From positions 682,001 through 746,000 of the forward strand of contig CAVZRL010000009.1 in NCBI GenBank assembly GCA_963777775.1: a stretch of DNA of 64,000 nt. The letters run 5' to 3'. Below, piece after piece: positions 1 through 7,857 of this stretch; within the stretch, counting starts at the first letter, position 1, and the number at the start of each line of letters is the position of its first letter. Below the pieces are notes generated by a model. That model was not told where the DNA came from. It saw nothing but the letters and a program-made list of their open reading frames with translations, and made no database searches. Position numbers and translations under genes: made by a program. Source of the DNA: WHSW01 sp963777775. GTDB taxonomy: Bacteria; Actinomycetota; Thermoleophilia; Solirubrobacterales; 70-9.

Positions 1-2039
1 GCCCGGCGGCGGCGCCGGATCACCGCGGCGGCGAACCCGAGCAGCCCCGCAACGACCGCCAGAGCTGCGAGCACGAGCATGCCGGGCAGGCCCCCGTCGG
101 GCTGCGCGGGTGCCAATACGCCCCCTTCGAGCGCGCGCTCGAGCCTCGCTCCGCCCTCTTCGTCGGCGACCGAGCCACGCCCCCGAAAGAAGGTCCCGAG
201 TGTCGTGCCGGAGCCCTGCGACGCCGCCGGGGCGGCCGCCGGAGTCGGGTCGAAGGTGACCCAGCCGATGCCGCGGAAGTAGACCTCGACCCAAGAATGC
301 GCGTCGGTGTCCCGGACCTCGTAGACGCCGCGCTCCTGGCCGAGGCTGCCGGGGGCGAAGCCCGAGACGACCCGACTCGGGATCCCGACCATCCGCAGCA
401 TCAGACCCATCGTTCCGGCGAACTGCTGGCAGTAGCCCGATCGATCCTCGAACAGGAACGCGGCCAGGGGATAGGCGCGTTCGGGGACGTCGGGCGAGTA
501 GTCATAGCCGTTGCGAAGGTGGCGCTCGATCGCGTGCGCCGCCTCGTAGGGGTTCGATGCCCCGGCCACCAGGCGGCGGGCGAGGCGATATGTCGCGCCG
601 TATGGGGACGCGAGCAGCTCGCTGCGGAGCTCGGCATCCGGCCGCTCGCCCCAGAGGGGCATCGCGCGGGCGCGGTCGGGAGCGAAGCTGAACTCGCCCG
701 AAGGGCCGAGCCGAGCGGGGAGGGCGATCAACGTCGAGCGCTCGAATCGCTCGCGCGGGTAGGTCGCCGGCGCGGTGCGCAACTCGCGTACGGTCGGCTG
801 GGGCACATAGGAGACGACCGAGTACTCGTCGCCCGCCCGCAAGCGGTCGGCGCCGGCGCGTAAGGTGCCGTCGGCGCTCACCGAGACCTCGTCGAGGCCC
901 AGGATCGCCTGCGCGGTCCCGGCCCCGATCACGACCCCGCTCGACAGGGCGCGGACCTCGTAGCTCGCCTGCGAGAGCCAGTCTCGATGGCGCTCCGGGA
1001 GCTCGGCGCCGGGGGTGTCGCGCCGCGCCGCGCGCTCGGCCGTGGCGAGCGGGTCGGCGCGGCGCGCGCGCTGCCAGGTGAAGCCGTCGAAGCGGTCCAG
1101 CACGCTCGCCTTCCAGTACGCGGGGCTGGCGCTGCGGACGTCGAGCAGGGCAGTGCCGTTGTCCGGCCAGGGCAGCGGACCGTAGGAGTGGTCCCACTCG
1201 AAACTCACGCCGCTCTCGGCCCCGAACCACTCCCAGCTCCGGTAGTCCCACCACGAAGAGGCGGGGTCGATGCGGGCGGCGACCGGGATCGCGAGGACGC
1301 CGGCCGCCGCCGCGATCGCGATCGCGGCCGGGATCCGTCGCGGCTCGAGCGCCGGAGCCCAGAGCCAGCCGGCGATCAGGGCGAGCAGCGGGATTCCCCA
1401 GAGCAGCTCGTTAGCGGGCGAATCGAGCGTCACGGCCGCCCCGAATAGGCCGGTGAGCGCCGCCAGCGCCGCGAGCCTGAGCGCCGGCCGGCGCCGGCCG
1501 GGCCAGAACCCGAGCAGCGCGGCGACCCCGAGCAGCAGAGGCACGAACAGGAGCAGTGCCAGCCGCACCCAGACAGCCCCGCCGTCGTAGGGCATTTCGA
1601 CCTCGCCGACTGCCGCCAGGCCGCGACCGAGGTTCTCGAACAGCTCGTCCCAGCCGCCCGGGGCCAGCATCCGGGCCGGCAGCCCGACCACCACAGCCGC
1701 CGTCGCGGTCGCGAGGACGCACGTCACCACCGCCGCCGACCGGCGCCAGGGCAACCGCCGGGCGCCGAGCAGCGAAAGCGCCGTCGCCGCCGCGGTGACG
1801 ACCACCAGCGCTCCGAGCAGCCGCGCGACCGGCGCGTCGGTCACGAGCTGCGCCCACCGCAGGACCCCGAGCGCTCCCAGCCCGGCGAAGAAGCCGAGCT
1901 CGATCGCGGGCCGGGTCGCCGCGGGCGCGGAGCCGCCCGAGGATCGATCGGCTACGGAGCCGAAGGGATCCGCGCGACGAGTAACGGACTCCACCGGGCG
2001 CGTCGGGGTCGCTCGTTCTCGAAGCGGCACACCGGTCAC
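1..2039 (-). CDS. Membrane-anchored transglutaminase-like protein (TgpA/DUF3488 type), C-terminus cut off
   Basis: The reading frame runs from GTG at 2039 to the window edge, about 679 codons, so only the last residues are missing. The first third is a series of hydrophobic segments, followed by a large extracytoplasmic part. The transglutaminase core shows a Cys in GYCQQF (about residue 537), a His in DAHSW (about 581) and an Asp in FDPTP (about 597), which is the expected catalytic triad. A last membrane helix ends in a run of Arg at the window edge. The GTG overlaps the TGA of the DUF58 gene (GTGA), so the two are translationally coupled. MoxR-DUF58-transglutaminase is a known conserved gene set of unclear, envelope-related role; the substrate is not known. 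Confidence 0.88.
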   Translation of the reverse strand, partial: MTGVPLRERATPTRPVESVTRRADPFGSVADRSSGGSAPAATRPAIELGFFAGLGALGVLRWAQLVTDAPVARLLGALVVVTAAATALSLLGARRLPWRRSAAVVTCVLATATAAVVVGLPARMLAPGGWDELFENLGRGLAAVGEVEMPYDGGAVWVRLALLLFVPLLLGVAALLGFWPGRRRPALRLAALAALTGLFGAAVTLDSPANELLWGIPLLALIAGWLWAPALEPRRIPAAIAIAAAAGVLAIPVAARIDPASSWWDYRSWEWFGAESGVSFEWDHSYGPLPWPDNGTALLDVRSASPAYWKASVLDRFDGFTWQRARRADPLATAERAARRDTPGAELPERHRDWLSQASYEVRALSSGVVIGAGTAQAILGLDEVSVSADGTLRAGADRLRAGDEYSVVSYVPQPTVRELRTAPATYPRERFERSTLIALPARLGPSGEFSFAPDRARAMPLWGERPDAELRSELLASPYGATYRLARRLVAGASNPYEAAHAIERHLRNGYDYSPDVPERAYPLAAFLFEDRSGYCQQFAGTMGLMLRMVGIPSRVVSGFAPGSLGQERGVYEVRDTDAHSWVEVYFRGIGWVTFDPTPAAAPAASQGSGTTLGTFFRGRGSVADEEGGARLERALEGGVLAPAQPDGGLPGMLVLAALAVVAGLLGFAAAVIRRRRR

Positions 2040-3142
2040 GCGAGCCTCCCGATCGCGCCCCGCGCGGCGACTCCGACCAGCCATCCGTCGCAGCCGGCGA
2101 CTGTGAACGTCGCCGAGCGCCCGGTGCTCGGCGCGACCAGATAGCGGGGTGCGACGCCCGCGCGCAGCGCCTGCGGGAGGGCGGGACGCTCGGCCGCCGT
2201 GACCCAGAAGACCGCACCGGAGCGGATCGCCCGCGCCACCGCGGCGCTCGGCGAGCCGGCCTCGACCACCGCGAGGCGGGCGTGGAGCTGCGGCCAACCG
2301 CGCAGGTCGGGCTCGATCTCGGTCGCGCGACGGTCGTCCGGCAGCAGGGCTGCGCAGCCACCCCTGCCGGCCAGGTGGATGCAGAGCGATGCCGCAGCGC
2401 GCACGGCCGCGTCGAGGGCCGCCGGAGACGCCGGCAGCTCGGCATCGAGGACGACCAGCGGGGCCGCATCGGCACCCGCGACGAGCCGGCGCTCGACCAG
2501 CTCCCCCGTCCGTGCGACCGCCGGCCAGTGGATCCGCGAGGCCGGGCTGCCCCGGCGGTAGGCGCGCAGGCCGTCGACTTCGAGCTCGATCGCGCGCGCA
2601 TCGAGGGCACTCGCCGCGGCAGCATCCTCGAGCCCGGCCAGGGTGCCCGCCCCAGCCCCACCCCCGCCCCGCCCGCTCACCAGCACCGGCTCGATCCGGG
2701 GCAGGACCAGCACCTCGCCCGGGTCGGCGCTCTCGGCGCCGCGCGTCCAGAGCCCGAGCGGGTCGCGGATCTCGGCCCGAGAGGGCCCGGGCCGGCGTCG
2801 GCCGCGCCCGCTCAGGCGCACCTCGGCGACATGGTCGAGCGAGCGGCGCGGCCCAATCGCGACCGGGGCCGGGAGCACGCCGTCTACGAGCCGGCCGCCG
2901 GGCGGTGGCAGGTGGGCGCCGACGGCGCTGATCCGCACCGGGTATGGCTCGCCCTCGACCACCCGGCCCGGTGCCGGAGCCCGCTCGAGCCGCCGCGGCC
3001 GGGCGAGCTCTACCCAGATCACCGCGACGATCGCGAGCCCGACCAGGCCGACGCCCGCGACCAGCAGCGACGGCGTGTCAAAGCCGGCCCCGGCGATCGT
3101 CAGGACGGCGCCGAGCGGGATCGCTGTCGGGGCCCCCGGCAC
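2036..3142 (-). CDS. DUF58 domain protein (MoxR-associated)
   Basis: 368 residues from a GTG at 3142, eight bases after the MoxR stop. Two hydrophobic helices occupy about residues 8-44, followed by a soluble part with the DUF58 signature, an RRGSPASRIHW stretch, and a von Willebrand-A-like C-terminal fold (LVVLDAELP). A longer open frame exists upstream, but it runs inside moxR and reads as low-complexity shadow, so the GTG was preferred. It lies between moxR and the transglutaminase gene and overlaps the latter by 4 bases. DUF58 proteins are thought to act with MoxR ATPases in assembly or maturation of membrane or envelope complexes; no specific partner can be named. Confidence 0.86.
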   Translation of the reverse strand: MPGAPTAIPLGAVLTIAGAGFDTPSLLVAGVGLVGLAIVAVIWVELARPRRLERAPAPGRVVEGEPYPVRISAVGAHLPPPGGRLVDGVLPAPVAIGPRRSLDHVAEVRLSGRGRRRPGPSRAEIRDPLGLWTRGAESADPGEVLVLPRIEPVLVSGRGGGGAGAGTLAGLEDAAAASALDARAIELEVDGLRAYRRGSPASRIHWPAVARTGELVERRLVAGADAAPLVVLDAELPASPAALDAAVRAAASLCIHLAGRGGCAALLPDDRRATEIEPDLRGWPQLHARLAVVEAGSPSAAVARAIRSGAVFWVTAAERPALPQALRAGVAPRYLVAPSTGRSATFTVAGCDGWLVGVAARGAIGRLA

Positions 3143-3149
3143 GCGCTGC

Positions 3150-4100
3150 CTACAAGGCCGGGACGCGCTCCAGCGCCGCGGTGACCACCTCGTTCGCGTC
3201 GCCGGGAGCGGCGCCGGGGACGAGCAGCAGCCGGTGGGCGAGCACCGAGGGGGCGAGCGCCTGCACATCGTCGGGGAGCGCGTGATCGCGGCCGTCGAGG
3301 GCGGCGAGGGCCTTCGCAGCGCGGAACAGCATCAGCACGGCACGCGGGCTCGCGCCGAGCTCGACGCGCGGGTCGTTGCGAGTCGCCTCACCGAGCCCGA
3401 CCGCGTAGCGTCGCAGCGGCTCGCTGGCGTGGATCGACGCGACCCCCGCCTGCGCGGCGAGCACGGTCGGCACCTCGGTCACCGGCTCGAGGTCGAGAAC
3501 CCGGTCGTGGCGCGCGTGCTGCTCGAGCATCTCCGCCTCCTCGCCGGCGCTCGGATAGCCGAGCGAGACCCGGACCATGAACCGGTCGAGCTGCGCCTCC
3601 GGGAGCGGATAGGTGCCCTCGTATTCGGCCGGGTTCTGGGTCGCGAGGACGACGAACGGGCGCGCCAGTTCGTGCTGCTGGCCGTCGATCGTGACGTGGC
3701 GCTCCTGCATGCACTCCAGCAGCCCGGACTGCGTCTTCGGCGAGGTGCGGTTGATCTCGTCGACCAAGACGACGTTCGCGAACACCGGCCCCGGGTGGAA
3801 CTCGAACCGGCTCGCCCCCTGATCGAACACGTTGGTGCCGACGATGTCGGACGGCAGCAGGTCGGCGGTGCACTGGACCCGGGCGTACTCGGCCCGCAGC
3901 GAGCGGGCGAGGGCCCGTGCGAGCGCGGTCTTGCCGACCCCAGGGTAGTCCTCGATCAGCACATGGCCCTCGGCGAACAGCGCCACCAGGACGTCGCGGA
4001 GCACGTCGTCGCGGACCTTTACCGCCCGCTTGACATTCGCCCGCAGCTCGGCGCCCACGTCGGCCACCGCGCCCGGGTCGAGCTCCGGAACCGTCGCCAC
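3150..4100 (-). CDS. MoxR family AAA+ ATPase
   Basis: 316 residues from GTG at 4100. Walker A is GVGKTA at residues 54-59, Walker B is VVLVDEINR at about 110-118, and the MoxR core continues with LLECMQERHVT and ATQNPAEYEGTYPLPEAQ. The length is typical. MoxR proteins are cytoplasmic ATPases that act as chaperones for the products of the linked DUF58 and transglutaminase genes; this is family knowledge, not shown here. A TACCAT box on the minus strand (4107-4112) sits six bases before the GTG, so the mRNA is probably leaderless and the operon starts here. Confidence 0.93.
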   Translation of the reverse strand: MATVPELDPGAVADVGAELRANVKRAVKVRDDVLRDVLVALFAEGHVLIEDYPGVGKTALARALARSLRAEYARVQCTADLLPSDIVGTNVFDQGASRFEFHPGPVFANVVLVDEINRTSPKTQSGLLECMQERHVTIDGQQHELARPFVVLATQNPAEYEGTYPLPEAQLDRFMVRVSLGYPSAGEEAEMLEQHARHDRVLDLEPVTEVPTVLAAQAGVASIHASEPLRRYAVGLGEATRNDPRVELGASPRAVLMLFRAAKALAALDGRDHALPDDVQALAPSVLAHRLLLVPGAAPGDANEVVTAALERVPAL

Positions 4101-4106
4101 GGGCCA

Positions 4107-4112
4107 ATGGTA
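4107..4112 (-). promoter_or_regulatory. Predicted -10 box of leaderless moxR
   Basis: The minus strand reads TACCAT (TANNNT) ending six bases before the moxR GTG, the spacing of a leaderless actinobacterial transcript. No clear -35. The same hexamer at similar spacing precedes metF. Confidence 0.5.
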
Positions 4113-4352
4113 AGGGGCACGCCGCGGCCTGCCGCGAGCCGAGTGCTGAGGCGGGAAGCGGGCGGGCTAGCGGTAGCGTCTGCCGGGGTTACGCCACAGC
4201 GCCCGCTTCCCCTGTGCGCCCCGGTCGCGCGACCCGTGGCGGCAGGCCAACCCGAGCCGGCGGCGAATCATTCACCGCGCCGGCCAAGGTAGACGGGCGA
4301 TCGGACGGCCCGAACAGGTGGCGCGAGACGCCGTCGAGCCGATCAGGGCAAG

Positions 4353-4481
4353 AAAAACGGCCCGGTGGAACTCTCTCCGCCTGCCCCGCACGTAGCCTTC
4401 GCGCGAACAAAGCTTTGCGAGCTTCCTTAGGAGAGGTCCTTGCGCTTGGCTTTCGCGCCGGTTTCCTCTCTCCCGGACCGC
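4353..4481 (-). ncRNA. Candidate free-standing structured small RNA, about 129 nt, family unknown
   Basis: The 459 bases between moxR and the phosphatidyltransferase gene hold no plausible ORF. The minus strand has a promoter-like pair (-35 TTGCAT, 17-base spacer, -10 TAGGTT) that would start RNA near 4481. The predicted RNA begins GCGGUCCGG, and bases 4473-4480 pair over 8 bp with 4358-4365 near its 3' end, which is followed at once by five U. Inside are GGAA/UUCC pairing, a 4-bp AGCC/GGCU helix, a GCGC/GCGC helix and a perfect 5-bp hairpin (AAGCU/AGCUU). A pyrimidine stretch CCUCUCC (4430-4436) can pair with either of two GGAGAG copies (about 4468-4473 and 4373-4378). MoxR has its own promoter downstream, so this is probably not a leader. 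I could not match it to SRP, RNase P, tmRNA or a riboswitch I know; a 6S-like or novel sRNA is possible. Confidence 0.45.
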
Positions 4482-4487
4482 AGGGGG

Positions 4488-4516
4488 AACCTAGACCGAC
4501 CGACGACGAAATGCAA
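4488..4516 (-). promoter_or_regulatory. Promoter of the candidate small RNA
   Basis: On the minus strand TTGCAT (4511-4516) and TAGGTT (4488-4493) are separated by exactly 17 bases. A start 7 bases downstream falls one base before the terminal helix of the predicted RNA. Prediction from sequence only. Confidence 0.4.
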
Positions 4517-4559
4517 GGGGCTCGCCGGGCACGAGCCCGCAAAGTGCGAGAAAACGCGC

Positions 4560-5261
4560 TCAGCGCCGCGGGGCCGGCGGCTCCTTGCCGGCCAGCTCGC
4601 GCAGGTTGCGCGCCGCGCGGCCGAGCAGCAGGGCGATCATCGTTCCCGCGATCGCCAGCCCGATCAGGTCGAAGACCGTCAGCTCGAGGTCGGCGAGCGC
4701 GAAGTCCAGCCCGGCTCCCAGTGCGACGACGGTATTGAGCGCGATCAGGATCAGGCGGACCTCGGTCGGGCCGATCCATCCGTAGCCGATCGAGAAGCGC
4801 CCGAACGCGTAGCTCTCGAGGTAGACGTTGATCGAGAGGATCAGGTAGGCGACCACGATCAGGGTCCCGATCGAGAGCAGCATCAGCGGCGAGAGCCCGA
4901 TCCCGATCCCGATCGCCGCGGTCGCGATCGCATCGACGAGATGGTCGAGGTAGTAGCCGTAGGTCGGTCGCTCGATCCCGCGCACCCGCGCCAGGGTCCC
5001 GTCGAGCGAGTCGCCGAGCCATTGCGCGACCAGCAGCCCGCTCGCCGCCCACAGCCACTCGATGCTGTCGTTGGATAGCTGGTAGGCGACGCAGACCCCG
5101 AGCGCCGCGAGCACTCCGAGCGCGGTCAGGTCGTCGGGCAGGACCCAGCGCGGCAGGCGGGCCGCGATCCACCTCAGCAGCCGCTTCTCGGGCTTGGCGA
5201 GCAGGAAGCTTGGCTCGCGCGTCGCCTCGACGGATCTCTCGAGCTCCCCGGCGCCGGTCAC
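4560..5261 (-). CDS. CDP-alcohol phosphatidyltransferase family membrane protein
   Basis: 233 residues from GTG at 5261. The family motif is complete: D84, D87-G88, A91-R92, G102, D106 and D110 (in GDSLDGTLAR and YGYYLDHLVD). About six hydrophobic segments follow. Members transfer a phosphoalcohol or phosphosugar between CDP-linked lipid and an acceptor in phospholipid synthesis at the membrane. The acceptor cannot be told from the sequence, so no gene name is given. It is divergent from the SDR at 5309, with 47 bases between the starts. Confidence 0.9.
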   Translation of the reverse strand: MTGAGELERSVEATREPSFLLAKPEKRLLRWIAARLPRWVLPDDLTALGVLAALGVCVAYQLSNDSIEWLWAASGLLVAQWLGDSLDGTLARVRGIERPTYGYYLDHLVDAIATAAIGIGIGLSPLMLLSIGTLIVVAYLILSINVYLESYAFGRFSIGYGWIGPTEVRLILIALNTVVALGAGLDFALADLELTVFDLIGLAIAGTMIALLLGRAARNLRELAGKEPPAPRR

Positions 5262-5296
5262 CCGGCGAACGATATGGACCAGGGTGGTCGACCGTC

Positions 5297-5302
5297 TAGA
5301 TT
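5297..5302 (+). promoter_or_regulatory. Predicted -10 box of the leaderless SDR gene
   Basis: TAGATT ends six bases before the GTG at 5309, the spacing of a leaderless transcript; no convincing -35. Confidence 0.4.
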
Positions 5303-5308
5303 GGCCGC

Positions 5309-6052
5309 GTGCAATCGTCGGGCAGGATCGCGCTGGTCACCGGCGCCTCGAGCGGGATCGGCGCTGCGACCGTGCGGGCGCTGGCCGCCGACGGGCTGGC
5401 GACGATCGCCGCCGCACGCCGGCTCGAGCGCTGCCGGGAGCTGGCGCGCGAGGTCGGCGGCCGGGCGCTGCGCCTCGATGTCGCCGACCCGGCCTCGGTC
5501 GGGGAGCTGGCGCGCGAGCTGCCCGAGGTCGACGTGATCGTGCACAGCGCCGGTGGCGCGCTCGGGCTCGAGCCGGTCGAGCGGGCCGACGAGGACCGGT
5601 GGCGCGAGATGTGGGAGTCGAACGTCGCCGGCGTGATGCGGGTGACGAAGGCTCTGCTCGGGCCGCTCCGTCGTGGCCGGGACCCGCAGATCGTGATCGT
5701 CGGGTCGGTGGCCGGGGTCGAGGTCTATGAGGGCGGCGGCGGGTACACCGCCGCCAAGCACGCGGTCAACGCGCTCGCCCGCACCTTGCGGCTCGAGCTG
5801 CTCGGCGACGGGGTCCGGGTCACAGAGGTCGCCCCCGGGATGGTCGAGACGGAATTCTCGCTGGTCCGGTTCGGCGGCGACGCCGAGCGCGCCGCCGAGG
5901 TCTACCGCGGGCTGGCGCCGCTGCGGGCGCGCGATGTCGCCGAGGTGATCGCGTTCTGCGTCAGCCGGCCGGCCCACGTCGATCTCGACTACGTCGGCGT
6001 CATGCCGACCGCCCAGGCGACGGCGACGGTAGCCGACCGGCGCGAGCGCTGA
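5309..6052 (+). CDS. Short-chain dehydrogenase/reductase
   Basis: 247 residues from GTG. The Rossmann glycine motif TGASSGIG is at residues 11-18, N105 is the structural Asn, and the catalytic set is S133, Y146 and K150 (YTAAK). The usual NNAG motif reads HSAG. It is a classical SDR, an NAD(P)-dependent oxidoreductase of unknown substrate. The start is fixed by a TANNNT box six bases upstream. It is followed by metF on the same strand, which has its own -10-like box, so co-transcription is not required. Confidence 0.9.
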   Translation: MQSSGRIALVTGASSGIGAATVRALAADGLATIAAARRLERCRELAREVGGRALRLDVADPASVGELARELPEVDVIVHSAGGALGLEPVERADEDRWREMWESNVAGVMRVTKALLGPLRRGRDPQIVIVGSVAGVEVYEGGGGYTAAKHAVNALARTLRLELLGDGVRVTEVAPGMVETEFSLVRFGGDAERAAEVYRGLAPLRARDVAEVIAFCVSRPAHVDLDYVGVMPTAQATATVADRRER

Positions 6053-6075
6053 GGGGCGGGGGCCCGGCCCCGCTC

Positions 6076-6081
6076 TACCAT
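6076..6081 (+). promoter_or_regulatory. Predicted -10 box of leaderless metF
   Basis: TACCAT ends seven bases before the metF ATG; the same hexamer at nearly the same spacing lies before moxR. Confidence 0.45.
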
Positions 6082-6088
6082 CACGGCG

Positions 6089-7018
6089 ATGCGAATCGAC
6101 GACCTGCTCGACCACCAGCGGCCGGTGTTCTCGGTCGAGTTCTTCCCGCCGAAGACCGACGAGGGCGTCGCGCAGCTCTTCGAGACGGTTGAGGCGCTGA
6201 AGCCCCTCGAGCCCGACTACGTCTCGGTCACCTACGGCGCCGGCGGCGCGACCCGGGACGGGACGGTCGAGATCGCCAAGCGGATCCGGTCCGAGCACGG
6301 GATCGAGGTCATGGCCCACCTGAGCTGCGTCGGCGAGACGCGCGAAGGCCTGACCTCGATCCTCGATCGGTTCGCGTCGATCGGAATCGAGAACATCCTC
6401 GCCCTCCGCGGCGACCCGCCCCGCGGCGAGGCCGAGTTCATCCCGCCCGACGACGGCCTCTCCAGCGCCGCCGAGCTGACCGGGTTCATCACCGAGCGGC
6501 ACGGGTTCACGATCGGCGGCGCCTGCTTCCCCGAGGTCCACCCGGAGGCTGATGATCTCGACAGCGACCTCGCCTACCTGAAGACCAAGGTCGACGCCGG
6601 GGCCATGTTCCTGATCACGCAGCTCTTCTTCGACAACCAGGCCTACTTCGACTTCGTCGCCGCGGCGCGGGCACGCGGAATCGAGGTCCCGATCATCCCC
6701 GGCGTGATCCCGATCGCCAGCTTCGGCCAGGTGGCGCGGATCTGCCAGCTCTGCGACGCCTCGATCCCGACCGAGCTCGCCGAAGCGATGGAGAGACTCG
6801 GCGGCGACCCCGAGGCCGAGGCGCTGCTCGGGGTCGCCTACGCGGCCCAGCAGTGCGACGAGCTGCTCACGGCCGGCGCGCCGGGAATCCACTTCTACGC
6901 GCTCAACCGCGCCCCGGGAACGCGCGCCGTGCTCGCGGCGCTGCGCGCGTCACGGCCGTGGGAGCGGGCCGGCGGCGCCCTCCCTGAGCATCGCAGCGCG
7001 TCTTTAGACTCCTCCTGA
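6089..7018 (+). CDS. metF: Methylenetetrahydrofolate reductase
   Basis: 309 residues, typical length. It opens with the family signature FSVEFFPPKTDEG and continues with YVSVTYGAGG, MAHLSCVG, NILALRGDPP and ITQLFFD, which line the FAD and folate site of the MetF TIM barrel. It reduces 5,10-methylene-THF to 5-methyl-THF in the cytoplasm, supplying methyl groups for methionine. Its TGA overlaps the ATG of the hydrolase gene (TGATG), so the pair is coupled although no metabolic link is obvious. Confidence 0.96.
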   Translation: MRIDDLLDHQRPVFSVEFFPPKTDEGVAQLFETVEALKPLEPDYVSVTYGAGGATRDGTVEIAKRIRSEHGIEVMAHLSCVGETREGLTSILDRFASIGIENILALRGDPPRGEAEFIPPDDGLSSAAELTGFITERHGFTIGGACFPEVHPEADDLDSDLAYLKTKVDAGAMFLITQLFFDNQAYFDFVAAARARGIEVPIIPGVIPIASFGQVARICQLCDASIPTELAEAMERLGGDPEAEALLGVAYAAQQCDELLTAGAPGIHFYALNRAPGTRAVLAALRASRPWERAGGALPEHRSASLDSS

Positions 7019-7857
7019 TGGCAGCCGTCGACGGGTCGTTCGTCTTCAACGGGCAGCGAATCGACTTCACCGACTACGGCGATGGCGAGCAGGTCCTCGT
7101 GCTTGCGCACGGGCTGCTGATGAACAGGCACATGTACGACCAGCTCGCGCCGGAGATGGCTTCCCGGGGGATCCGAGTGATCACCGTCGACCTGCTCGGC
7201 CACGGGACCTCCGACAAGCCCGCCGACATGCGCGCCTACACGATGACCACCTTCGCCGACCAGCTCGCGGCGCTGATCGACCACCTCGAGCTCGATCGTC
7301 CGGTCGTCGGCGGCACCTCGCTGGGGGCGAACTGCTCGCTCGAGCTCGCCGCGCGGCACCCGCGTGCCGCGCGGGCGCTGTTGATCGAGATGCCGGTGCT
7401 CGACAATGCCCTGGTCGCCGCCGGGCTGCTCTTTCTCCCGATCCTGGTCAGCCTGAGGGTGGCGAAGCCGCTCCTGCGCGGGGTCGCCGCGGTCACCACC
7501 CGGATCCCGCGGACCACCTTCCTGGTCGACATCTGCCTCGACTGGACCCGGCGCTCGCCCGAGTCCTCCGAGGCCGTGCTCGAGGGCGTGCTGTTCGGCC
7601 GCACCGCACCGCCTCGCGACGAGCGCCAGCTGATCGGCCTGCCGACGCTGGTGATCGGGCATCCGAACGACCCGCTGCACCCGTTCACCGACTCGGACAT
7701 GCTGGTCGAGGAGCTTCCACGCGCGCGGCTCGTCAACGCCGAGTCGATCGCCGAGTGGAGGGTCAGCCCCGGACGTCTCGATGACGAGCTCGCCGCCTTC
7801 ATCGCCGACGTCTACGCGGACGAGCCGGCCGAGAGAGCGCAAACGGCAGCTCCGTAG
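7018..7857 (+). CDS. Alpha/beta-fold hydrolase
   Basis: 279 residues. LAHGLLMNRHMY is the oxyanion-hole segment and GGTSLGANCS carries the nucleophile Ser. HPNDPLHPFTDS holds a likely acid Asp. The expected late His is not seen: the equivalent region reads ESIAEWRVSPGRL. It may therefore be an atypical hydrolase or have lost activity. The start overlaps the metF stop, and its TAG shares one base with the GTG of the following MFS gene, so the three genes are probably co-transcribed. Substrate unknown. Confidence 0.85.
   Translation: MAAVDGSFVFNGQRIDFTDYGDGEQVLVLAHGLLMNRHMYDQLAPEMASRGIRVITVDLLGHGTSDKPADMRAYTMTTFADQLAALIDHLELDRPVVGGTSLGANCSLELAARHPRAARALLIEMPVLDNALVAAGLLFLPILVSLRVAKPLLRGVAAVTTRIPRTTFLVDICLDWTRRSPESSEAVLEGVLFGRTAPPRDERQLIGLPTLVIGHPNDPLHPFTDSDMLVEELPRARLVNAESIAEWRVSPGRLDDELAAFIADVYADEPAERAQTAAP

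Noticed and set aside
4353..4481. SRP RNA, RNase P RNA or tmRNA identity for the small RNA
   Set aside because: The conserved cores (SRP GGAA-type apical loop with its asymmetric loop, RNase P GAGGAAAGTCCGGGC and ACAGAAA blocks, tmRNA ends and tag ORF) are not present.
4440..4500. Resemblance of CTAGGTTCC...GGTCCGGGAGAG to the ykkC (guanidine-I/ppGpp/PRPP) riboswitch start
   Set aside because: Only the first two conserved pieces are vaguely alike; the later ykkC core motifs are missing and the downstream gene is moxR, behind its own promoter.
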